DNA of 64,000 nt from Cepaea nemoralis (lineage: Eukaryota; Mollusca; Gastropoda; Stylommatophora; Helicidae), in assembly GCA_014155875.1 (NCBI GenBank), contig JACEFZ010006323.1, forward strand, positions 211,001 to 275,000, in the 5' to 3' direction. Position 1 is the first letter of the stretch; the number at the start of each line of letters is the position of its first letter. Positions 1-8,953 of the stretch are shown here, piece after piece. The translations under genes and the position numbers were made by a program. Under the pieces are notes generated by a model. It saw only the letters and a program-made list of their open reading frames with translations. It did no database searches and was not told the DNA's origin.

Positions 1-15
1 CCATCGCAACAGATC

Positions 16-240
16 ATGTCTTGTCTTGTCACGCTTATCGAGGATGTACAAGGAAATGAGCAGGCTGAAAGGCTTACAGGAACGTCTACTGTTGAGGGCG
101 GACGAGCCATGGACCAGGCTGATATATTGAATGCTAGACTAGAAGTAAGTCGTTTGGGAGAACTAAGTGATGACTGTGAATCTACAACAATGATCAGACT
201 GCGAGACCAGCAAGTTAAAAGAGGTGTGGCCAAACAATAA
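16..240 (+). CDS. Uncharacterised short ORF, doubtful
   Basis: An ATG-initiated 74-codon frame lies next to the window edge. I do not recognise the product and see no signal peptide, membrane segment or repeat. It ends just before the tail of a CR1 3' end, so the true context to the left is outside the window. It could be an exon, the end of an element, or chance. Confidence 0.12.
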   Translation: MSCLVTLIEDVQGNEQAERLTGTSTVEGGRAMDQADILNARLEVSRLGELSDDCESTTMIRLRDQQVKRGVAKQ

Positions 241-400
241 CACGAACGAACGAACAACGAACGAACAGACTTTATTTTCAAAGGGTAACAAATTGGGCAC
301 GCAGGCCCGTCTTACATTCGGCCCTTCCAATCACTCATCTTTCTTTCATCAACAGTGCATAGGAAAAGAACATTGTCACATGAATTTTGTAAACATAAAC
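241..400 (-). mobile_element. 3' end of CR1-like LINE, copy 1
   Basis: Read on the minus strand, this stretch ends in the block GACGGGCCTGCGTGCCCAA followed by TTGAAAATAAAG and then a GTTC/TTCG repeat tail (241-270). The same terminal block occurs at 3640-3705 and at the end of the long CR1-like element at 5452-5520. This is a severely 5'-truncated insertion that keeps only the 3' UTR. The left limit is set by the tail; the right limit (about 400) is approximate. Confidence 0.7.
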
Positions 401-409
401 AATGCATAT

Positions 410-1860
410 TACTATGTTATGAGACACATCCACCACCCACCCACACATCCCCCATTCACTCCAACTCCCCCACCCAACCACACACACACATACAATACAT
501 TCCCCCACCCATCCACCACATCCCTACACCTACACATCTCCCCACCCACACACACCTCTAACCCACCACACATCCCATCCACCCACACCCCAAACACACA
601 TACATTCAATAACCCACACATCCCTCACCTACACACATCTCCCCCACCCACTCACATATCCTGTACACGTCCCATTTCCCACCAACAATCACTCACCCAA
701 TATCCTCCTCCACCCACACACCTCCAACCACCCAGCCAAAAACACACATTCCTCAGCCACACACACATCTCCCCGTCAACTCACATATTCCGCACCTACC
801 CTACACACAAATTCCGCACTCACCCACATAATCTCCCATCTCCCCCAGCCCACTCACAGATCCCGAGCCCACACCTACAAACATCCCCCACCATCCTCCT
901 AACCTGCACACACTCACCCACCCACATATCCTCTACCCACCCGACACATCCTCTATCCACCCATCCCCCAACCAAACATCCCTTAACCACACACCCTTAC
1001 TCATATACAATCACCCACCCACACATCCTCTACCCAACCACACATCCTCCATCCACCCATTCCCCCAGCCACACATCCCTTAACCACACACCCCTACCCA
1101 TATACACACACATCCCCACCCACGCACAATCTCCCCACCCATACAAACATTCCTCACACACATCCCCACCCACCAACACATTCCCCATTCACAAACACAC
1201 ACCTCCCATCCACGCACACACAACCCACACACACATCCCCAACCCATACATTCATCCCCTCACACATCCCTAGACACACGTACTTATCCCTCAACCACTA
1301 ACACCCACACATCCCTTACCCACTCATCAACACATACATCTCCTATCTACCCACCCACACTCACACATCCCAACCACCCATCTAAGTACACATCCCCACC
1401 CTCACACACATCCTTCACCCACCCGCAAACACCCAAACAAACATCATTTATCCACACCCAGCTCCCCTCCCACACAACACCACACCCACACACATACCAA
1501 AGACACATCCCACACACACATCTATCCACACACCTCCTACCCATCCACACATCCCCCAACTACAATCACCCTCACTACCCACACATACATCCTCCATCCA
1601 GCCACACACACCCCCACCCAGACAGACATATCCCCCACCCACACATCTCCAAATCCATCACCCACACCCATCACGCACCCCTCCCCCAACCCACACACAT
1701 CCCCCACACACATTCACCCACACATCTCTCACCCACACACACTCCCCACCCATCCACCCAAACATCCCACACCCATACACATCCCTCACCCACACACACA
1801 TCCCCAAACCCACAACTACCCCCATCTGCACACATCTCCCATCCATCCATCCATCATGTG
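410..1860. repeat. CA-rich degenerate minisatellite (CCCACACAT type)
   Basis: About 1.45 kb of the plus strand is almost free of G and consists of variants of CCCACACATC, CCACCCA and ACACACA in irregular order. The long open frame across it (224-1273, Thr/His/Pro-rich) is a by-product of the base composition, because stop codons are rare in C/A/T-only sequence; I reject it as a gene. The array resumes at 2263 after a LINE fragment. Confidence 0.9.
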
Positions 1861-2262
1861 CCATGCCGGTAAGCGTGGGCGGTCATGTTCTGCCATCTCA
1901 CTCGATCAACAGAGTCGTGGATCAGTTCCGTGTTTCTGTCTCGACCATGCCACAAGGCCAAGCCATCCAGATACTTGTTTCTAGGTCTTCCCCTTGGTCT
2001 GTTCCCCTCGATCTTACCAGTTGTCACCAAGTTCTCCAAATCATTTCTTCTCATAACATGCCCAAAAAATTGTGACTGTCTACGTCTAATGTCTCTGATC
2101 AGTTTACGATCTTCATTTGTTTCTTGAAGGACTTGTTCATTGGTCTTTTCTGGCTGTCCATGGTATTCTTTGCATTTTCCTCAGAAACCACATTTCTACA
2201 GCCATCAGATGTTTTTCAGCCTGGCTGCTCATTGTCCAAGTTTCACATCCATATGTGAATAT
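1861..2262 (-). mobile_element. LINE reverse transcriptase C-terminal fragment
   Basis: The minus strand encodes the typical tail of an endonuclease-reverse transcriptase. First comes a segment with YGCETWTMS and EMWFLRKMQRIPWT, then after a frame change MRRNDLENLVTTGKIEG, RPRGRPRNKYLDGLALWH and a terminal DRVRWQNM. LINE C in this window (24900-25760) ends with close equivalents (MRREALENIVTTGKIEG). The catalytic RT core is absent, so this is a dead 5'-truncated copy. It sits inside the CA-rich array, which continues on both sides. Confidence 0.8.
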
Positions 2263-2515
2263 ATATGTACACATCTCCCACCCACCACATATCCCCACAC
2301 CCACATCTCCCCACCCACACATATACCTCCACCCATCCCATAACCCACCATCAATCATCCACCAACATATCCTCTTCCACCCACTCACCCACAATCACCT
2401 AGACAAACACAAATCCCCACCCACAAACACATCTCCCCATACACCCATACATCTCGCACGCAACCACACAAATCCCTCACCCACCCACACACAAATCCAT
2501 TATGCAGGAAGCCAT
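2263..2515. repeat. CA-rich minisatellite, second part
   Basis: The same CCCACACATC-like composition as 410-1860 restarts directly after the LINE fragment. This suggests that the LINE inserted into an existing array and split it. Confidence 0.8.
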
Positions 2516-2878
2516 ATTAATAAACCGACACAGAAGTGGTGTCGTTAGCCGCTACACACTGTGGAATTTACTGAGGAGGGGATCTGAGTACTAATGGACT
2601 GAACGGTTCGATGTGCAATGAGAATGATCTGTCGACTAACTAACTAACTAACTAGCCTATCGAAGGACCACCAGAACACATCTGCGAGGGTTACTTTGTG
2701 GTTCTTGCCTATCGCTCACAGTTTGGAAAGTTGGAATATCCACAAAGGCAACATGAAACAATAAAAGCATGAGGCGGATTGAGCTGAAGAACGACCGAAA
2801 GGTAGTAGTTGGTTATAGTCCACAGTTCGCCATATTTGGTAGAGGATCTCTTTAAGAGTTTTAATTTTGTTCGCTCGT
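2516..2878. other. Unassigned spacer with a (TAAC)n tract
   Basis: No coding signal is seen. A short CTAA/TAAC tandem lies at about 2634-2656. A similar tract ends an unassigned stretch near 23620, so it may be the tail of an unidentified retroelement. Confidence 0.4.
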
Positions 2879-2940
2879 CTCTCTCTCTCTACCCCCCACC
2901 CCCCCCCCCCCCCCCACCCCCACCCAAAAAAAAAAAAACA
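2879..2940. repeat. CT, poly-C and poly-A low-complexity run
   Basis: A CT run is followed by an approximately 30-base C-rich run and then an A-rich run. There is no further content. Homopolymer length here is likely to be unreliable in any assembly. Confidence 0.9.
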
Positions 2941-3037
2941 AAAAACAACAACAACTCAAAAGTACACACGTCCTATTTTTCTAACGCACTGGACTGATTG
3001 AAGTGGATTAGCTTTCCCAGTTACTAGTGTCCCTCGC

Positions 3038-3325
3038 CATAGAGATAGAGAGGGAAACAGAGAGAAATGCAGACAGAGAGAGGCGAGGGCGAGATATCGA
3101 TAAAGAGAGGGAGAGATAGACAGACAGGGAGAGAGAATGAAAGTGAAACAGAGGGAGAGAGAGGGAGGAAGAGATAGAGAGAGGGAGAGACAGAGGTAGA
3201 GAGATAGAGAGAGGGAGAGATAGAGGGACTGGGAGTGAGAGGAGAGTGAGAGGGAGAGAGAGGAAGAGCGAGGGGAGAGAGAGGACGATTGGGAGAGAGA
3301 GAGAGGGAGACAGAGGGAGACTGAG
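3038..3325. repeat. GA-rich microsatellite
   Basis: Nearly 290 bases are built from GAGAGA, GGGAGA and GATAGA variants. The Ser/Leu-rich minus-strand frames over it (3008-3511 and 3024-3410) are artefacts of the repeat. Confidence 0.9.
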
Positions 3326-3530
3326 CCACAGAATATGTATGTATGTGTAAATAGTTATAGTGTGTTTTGTGACTGTCAGTGAGTATATGTGTGTACGAGG
3401 GAGTGTGCATTTGTGTGTTATTGAGTGGGTGTATAACTGATGAGAGTTATGTGTAAATAATGTATGTATCAATCTGTATGTATGAAGATATGTATGTACA
3501 TGTTTATGCATATGTGAAAGTCTTTGTGTT
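3326..3530. repeat. TATG/TGTG-rich simple sequence
   Basis: Irregular GTATGTATGTGT-like runs form a degenerate simple-sequence tract next to the GA-rich array. No gene or element is recognisable. Confidence 0.6.
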
Positions 3531-3594
3531 TGTCATGCATGCTTGTCTCATAACATGGTGAAATACATTGTTTATGTTTACAGCAATCATTTTT

Positions 3595-3720
3595 ATGTGA
3601 AGGTAACATACACAATAGATAAGTGATGAATGAAAGATGAGGATAGAAAGGGCCGAATGTAAGACGGGCCTGCGTGCTCAGTTTCTGACGCTTTGAAAAT
3701 AAAGTTCGTTCGTCCGTTGT
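3595..3720 (+). mobile_element. 3' end of CR1-like LINE, copy 2
   Basis: The plus strand carries GGGCCGAATGTAAGACGGGC, then CCTGCGTGCTCAG, and TTGAAAATAAAG followed by TTCGTTCG. The match to copy 1 (241-400) extends upstream through a GAAAGATGAG block, so these two copies look like one subfamily with a TTCG tail. The long element at 5384-11140 instead ends in ATT repeats. Severely 5'-truncated. Confidence 0.7.
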
Positions 3721-3739
3721 CTATTTGTTGCTGTGCTAT

Positions 3740-3860
3740 CAGAGAGGCTAAAAATTCCTGGTTCTCCTTCTGGAAACCGGGGTTCGAGTCCTCGGTACGG
3801 TATGGATTGTCTTTTCTTTCTGTCTGGGGCAAAAAGAAAACCCTAACCTGCACAGTTTGC
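3740..3860 (+). mobile_element. tRNA-like SINE head, candidate
   Basis: The stretch contains a good pol III B-box (GGGTTCGAGTCC, about 3779-3790) preceded by CTATCAGAGAGGCT, which could be a poor A-box about 35 bases upstream. I see no convincing acceptor pairing, so a SINE head or tRNA pseudogene is likelier than a functional tRNA. The downstream body was not matched to another copy in the window. Confidence 0.3.
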
Positions 3861-4259
3861 GGCGATTGCACTAGCCAGTGGGTTTAATTCCCTAGGCTCC
3901 TACACCGCAAGGTATAGTAGATGACAGTGGCAATTGCTCTAACAAAGGAGATTGTACAATATCTCCGTTTTATTATACCTCATCAAAGTCGTGTTTGTAG
4001 TTTAATGCCAGATATTACTTTTGTTGGCAAACACTGGCCATGGATCCGTTATCAATGGAATAAGAGAAGACCCAAGCGCTCTACTTTCTGTCTCTCTCTG
4101 TGCGAATGTTTACTATATCTACTGTTCCACGCAATAGGTTACCTAATTGAGTGTCATGGGTTTATTAATCGTCAGCATATATGCCGCCGAAATGTTGTCA
4201 TTGCATTTTAATACACCATGTCTGTAACCATGTTAAACACTTTTACTCCATAACTATGA
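3861..4259. other. No recognisable feature
   Basis: Ordinary mixed sequence; a 96-codon frame (3921-4211) shows no recognised motif. I see nothing that I can support here. Confidence 0.4.
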
Positions 4260-4340
4260 CACATCCCTACTTCCCATGTTCGTCTTTCAATTTTTGGTTT
4301 GTGCAAACCTACTTTTTGTTTGGCACTGAATCTGGTCGTT
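4260..4340 (-). mobile_element. Possible 5' end fragment of LINE C family
   Basis: The block AACCTACTTTTTGTTTGG followed by a GC(A/G)CTGAAT end recurs at 36030-36060, which is the 5' edge of LINE C (minus strand). The flanking CATGTTC element is also shared. This is a short relic; the boundaries are estimates. Confidence 0.35.
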
Positions 4341-4766
4341 TGGGGGGAAAATGGTTACGGGCCTTAACCAAAGAATCAGCTTCATTATTTATGCATGCAC
4401 GCACTCGGCTAGTGTTCAGCAGATGCAACAACACAAGACGGTAATAAGTACTTAGCTACAGTTGGCATTATTGCACTCAAAGAACACCAGTGGATGTGGT
4501 CTTGCCACTAGTTGATGCTTATCTTTCTATCTTTTCTGTGTGCACTGTTTGTATATTAACACAGTTGAGGAAAGAGTTCGCGTATGTGCCTGCGCATGTA
4601 ATGTTAATTGCCTCAGTTATGGTATCTATATGCATGCGAAACATGGACAATAATCCGGCAAGATGAGAAACATCTAATGGGCGATGGAAATGTCGTTTTT
4701 TAGGGGAAACGCAGAGAATATCATTGACAAAGAGAAAAAAAAAAGAAAAAAGAAAGAATGAATCAG
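4341..4766. other. No recognisable feature
   Basis: Mixed sequence ending in an A-rich AAAAAAGAAAAAAG run at about 4735-4757. There is no coding or repeat assignment. Confidence 0.4.
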
Positions 4767-5115
4767 TACTTGAGTGGGACGCGGAGGTGTTTCCAAGCAC
4801 CAGGGCCGGGTTATATACAGGCCAAGACCTATTGACGCGTCCTCGTCGAGCGTCCTGGGCAACAGGTCCTTTCGGGGTCCTGGCTGAAGTCAATAGGATC
4901 GCCGATTCCTCCGAAGTCGGAGAGTGTCTGCCTGTACGGCGAGGAACCACCAGTCTGCACACCAATAAGCCAGACAGGGACAACGGATACTCACGCAAAA
5001 CTCAGGTCCTGTATGACATCACACTGATGTTGGACAACAGGATGCCTTCATCCGACATACAGGACTTCGCGTTGGAGCTAAAGCCAACGAACACAAGCAA
5101 GCAAGCAAGTACTTG
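4767..5115 (+). mobile_element. SINE-delta, 5'-truncated copy
   Basis: From GTGGGACGCGGAGGTGTTTC to the AAGCAAGCAAGCAA tail this matches, over about 340 bases, the longer element at 60850-61376. Shared blocks include GAGCGTCCTGGGCAACAGGT and GGTATGACATCACACTGATG-like sequence. The tRNA-like head present in the 60.9-kb copy is missing. The 130-codon frame here (4724-5116) is not a gene. Confidence 0.8.
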
Positions 5116-5189
5116 AGTAAGGAATGCAAACTGTGAACGGATTAAAGAAATTATAAATTCGGCAATCCGTTGAGCCCACTAAGACAGTT

Positions 5190-5379
5190 CATAAACAAAC
5201 ATTGTTAGCGCTCATAGATGTAGAGCGGAGAAGCAGGGAAAGCAATTAGACGTTGGCAATCAATGTTATGTCGGCATGTTATGAAGAGAAATAAAGTAGA
5301 AAACCTAATGGTAACTGACAAACTTGATAGGGACAGGAGCAAAGGGAAGGCAAAGACATAAATACCGGTATGGCTTAGC

Positions 5380-5383
<4 letters not shown>
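5190..5383 (+). mobile_element. Degenerate LINE RT C-terminal fragment
   Basis: A plus-strand frame near 5262-5360 can be read as CRHVMKRNKVENLM followed by a TDKLDRDRSKGK-like stretch, the decayed equivalent of the HVMRRNKLENLV...KI.G.R.RGR tail seen at 39240-39455 and 1861-2060. It abuts the ATT-repeat tail of the CR1 element. Short and without catalytic motifs. Confidence 0.5.

Positions 5384-5452
<69 letters not shown>
5384..5452. repeat. (AAT)n microsatellite, tail of CR1-like LINE
   Basis: About 23 uninterrupted AAT units directly follow, on the minus strand, the CR1 3' end TTGAAAATAAAGAC. Its position marks it as the 3' tail of the element at 5453-11140, possibly lengthened after insertion. 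Confidence 0.9.
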
Positions 5453-5454
<2 letters not shown>

Positions 5455-5751
5455 TCTTTATTTTCAAAGGGTTAAGAATTGGGCACGCAGGCCCGTCTGA
5501 CATTCTGCCCTTCTTCTCTATTTCCTCTCATACATTCTTTAATTCAACATCACTTATGAAGCAACTTTTGACAACAAAAGAACATTAAAACGCATGAAAA
5601 ATAATCAATAACAAATGACTCACTGAGGCAGTGTTTAACATGGGCATTATAAATACCTAAGGAGGGTGTAACGTGCCATACATAAGGGAATGTTTTTTGG
5701 CTAGTTGTCGTTTGAGATAAGTTACCATTATTGTCTTTTTTGTGTTGTTTG

Positions 5752-8576
5752 TTATGGGGGCATGTAGTCTGTACTAAGGTAGTGTTCAAACAGGTTGCGA
5801 ATGTATGTATCATGATTGGTGGTGTCTTTGATTTCTTGTGGAAGATTGTTCCACAACTGAGCGGCAGAGTATGCTAAGCTTGTTTTATATAAGTCTATCC
5901 TAGGTTTAGGGACATGAAGTATATTTAGTCGTTCGCTATGTCTAGCGTTATATTTAAACAATGGCCAAAGGTAGCTTGGAGCATTTTGAAATAGGATTTT
6001 GTGAATTAGTTTGGTCTTATTAAAAAGCAGGCGCTTGTGGAGTGGCAGTAACCGGAGACGTTTATATAGGTTAGAATTGTCGGTAAGCTTTTCACCATTA
6101 ATTAAACGCACTGCCCTTTTCTGGAGTGAATATAGGCGTTTTGTTATTGATTTGGAGCATCCATCCCAGACTGTGGAGCAGTAATCAATATGTGTTTGTA
6201 TATGAGAAGTATAGAATATCTTTCTTGTGTTTTCGTCAAGGAAATTTTTAATTTTGGCAAGTTGGTATACTTTTTTGGCTATTTGTTTAACTAGAGCATG
6301 AACATGTGAGTTAAAAGTTAGATTTTGATCTATGATAACACCCAGTGTCTTGTGCTCGGTGACACTTTCTACAGGCGTGCTGCCAATGTGCAGCTGAAGA
6401 GTTCTCTGCGAGTTTAGAGTGTGAAGTCTTTGCCTGGTTCCTATTAACATAGACTTTGTTTTAGTAATGTTAATTTGCATGCGGTTTGCATGACTCCAGT
6501 TAACTACACTATTTATTTCCTGTTGCAAGGATAATTCTAGCACATTACGATCAACAGCGTTTGTATATACTGTGCAGTCATCAGCAAATAGATCGCAGGA
6601 CGACGACAGATTTAATGGAAGATCATTTATATAAATGGCAAATAATAGAGGGCCAAGAATAGACCCCTGAGGTACTCCAATATTAATGGTAATGGCTTGA
6701 GATAAAACTTTATTGTGTGATACTACTTGCTTTCTGTCTAATAAGAATGATTTTATTAATGTCACTATATTAAAACTTACTTTCATTGTTTCTAGTTTTT
6801 TAATTAGAATAGTATGATCTATCATATCGAATGCTTTCCTAAAGTCTATAAACACCGCTCCACATAGAGTATTGTTGTTAATATTTTGATGCCAGTTTTC
6901 TATCATGTTTGTTAGTGCCGTATGGCAAGAATATTTTGGCCGAAATCCTGACTGACTGTCAACTATCAGTTTATGGCGAACTAAGTGATCTAGTGTTGTT
7001 TTGTGGATGTGCTTTTCTAGCGGTTTGGATAATGAGGATAATATGGAAATTGGTCTATAATTACTCATGAGACGATCGTCTAGAGGACCAGCTTTTAAAT
7101 GAGGATACACTTTAGCGATTTTAAAGGCTGATGGGAAGTGACCTCTGGTTAGACATTGATTATATATAAAAGTTAGTGACTCGCAGATCGCCGGTGCAGC
7201 ATGGCGAAGGATCCGACTACTAATTCCATCTAGTCCTGATGAGTTATTGTTTTTTAGATTACGGAGATGAGTAAATACTTCAGTTGTCGTCATTAGCGGT
7301 ATGTTGGAGGAAATGTGTCCATAGCATTTGTTCTCACAGAATGATGATAATAAAGATATGTCATGAGGCGCATCTGGTATTGCAGCCTTCAGTTGGTTTA
7401 TGTCGGACTGAAAGTATCTACTGAATTGATCACATGTAACCTGATTTGATGGTAATGATTGTGATGATTTGTGTTTGTTTGTCAAGGTATTAATTGCTTT
7501 CCATATATCTTTAGTGTTGGTTTTATCTATTACTATGTTCTTAAAATAGTTTTTCTTTTCCTTCCGAATAACATATTGAACTTTGTTTCTCAGACTACGG
7601 TACATAGTTAGATCTCTATTTTTGTGAGCCCTGTCGCGATCTCTCATAAGTTCAACTACCTCCTGTGTGATCCACGGGGGCTTTGTGTGATGTTTAACAC
7701 GAACTTCCTTAAATGGAACATGTTTATCAAATATACTTAGAAAGGTCTTTAGCCAGTGGTCCAGAGCATCGTCTGGGTCAGGAAGCTGGTAAACATAATC
7801 TAGAGATGAGTTGACCAAATCTTGTAAGAAGACGTCTCGATTGAAATTTTTGTAATTTCTATATTTTATGCTTATATGTTTGTGTTTGGGAGTTTTGGTG
7901 CCCCTTTTCGACCACGTGCAACATACTGGATAGTGATCGCTCATTGCATTGATAGGTACACTACATTCTGTGATGTTATCAGCACACGTAGTATAAATAT
8001 GATCTATAAGTGTTGCAGATGATTTAGTGATTCTAGTGGCTTGTTTGACTAACTGTTGGAAATTATATGACTCTATTATGTTTTCCCATGTTTTGTTTGA
8101 TTTGTTAGCGTCTATGTTGAAGTCACCTAGCAATATTATTTCCCTAGCATTACTAAAGACTACATCCATCATAGTGGTGAATTTTTCATACCAATATTTC
8201 CTGCACTGGGGTTTCGATAAAGATAGCCAACTACTAGCGGTATGCAATTTTGAAGTTTAACCTCTATCCATACACACTCAATCTCACAGGTTTCAAAGTC
8301 TAGCCTGCGGTGGGCGTTAAGCGAGTTGGAAATATAAACTGCAATACCCGTCTCTTGTTTCTGATAGGGATCTCTTCTAATGGTTTTAAAACCTCTGATA
8401 GCGATGTCATCATCTGAGATGTTGCCATTTAATCGACTTTCGCTAACGCCAAACATGTGAAAATTTTGATTAAGTATAAGTGATAGTTCGGGCAGCTTCC
8501 CTAATAGATGGCATATGTTTACATGCCCGATTCTGAGCCCATTATTCCTGAGCCAGTGTTCGTACTTATTAGACAT
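5752..8576 (-). pseudogene. CR1-like ORF2: endonuclease-reverse transcriptase, one frameshift
   Basis: The N-terminal part (8576 to about 8200) shows the start of an apurinic-type endonuclease: GHVNICHLLGKLPEL, VSESRLN (the catalytic Glu region) and VVGYLYRNPSA. At about 8205-8212 the frame changes within a run of four C. The rest (831 residues from about 8247) continues with LLGDFNIDA (39-47), LIDHIYTT and SDHYPV (endonuclease Asp/His), then RT: MSNYRPISIL (395-404), SGFRPKYS, FIDFRKAFD (466-474), GVPQGSILGP (524-533) and FADD (554-557). All RT catalytic aspartates are present, so one missing base is the only break seen. Whether that is real decay or a sequencing error in a C homopolymer cannot be told here. 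The protein would nick DNA and prime reverse transcription at the target. Confidence 0.85.
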
Positions 8577-8953
8577 TTCAACAATGCGTAATCACAAGTT
8601 TAAAAGCAAAACACACACACACAAAGTGAATACAACTTACGTCCCTTATTACAAAACACACTCTAAAGTACAGAGAAACAGTAATATCTCTGTAAATATA
8701 TAAAAATACGTACACAGATCCGTAAGGAAGAGCAGTGAAGACCCCCTCACTCACCGTGAAAACACAATTAGAATTATTATAAAAGCTATACAGCTAAGTA
8801 CTATCAATTAATATAAAGTCAAAACCAGTCAATGTTTGTAATAACTTATAACCTAATACGTTACTAGATCAAGTTATAACCAAATATGCAGATAAACGTT
8901 TAAGGAGAGGCTCTTTCTTGTACCGAGATCCGGTGTAGCTTTGTCCTAAGTTG
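8577..8953. other. Inter-ORF spacer of the CR1-like element
   Basis: About 380 bases between the two ORFs hold no frame worth calling and a short ACACACAC run near 8615. Spacers of this length between ORF1 and ORF2 would require a separate initiation event for ORF2. Confidence 0.6.

Noticed and set aside
224..1273. 349-codon Thr/His/Pro-rich open frame
   Set aside because: It lies wholly in CA-rich simple sequence where stop codons are improbable; residues mirror the repeat.
3008..3511. Ser/Leu-rich 167- and 128-codon frames
   Set aside because: Products of the GA-rich microsatellite, with no domain and no bias beyond the repeat.
3921..4444. Two plus-strand frames of 87-96 codons
   Set aside because: No motif, no conserved partner in the window, and part of the second overlaps a LINE C-like relic.
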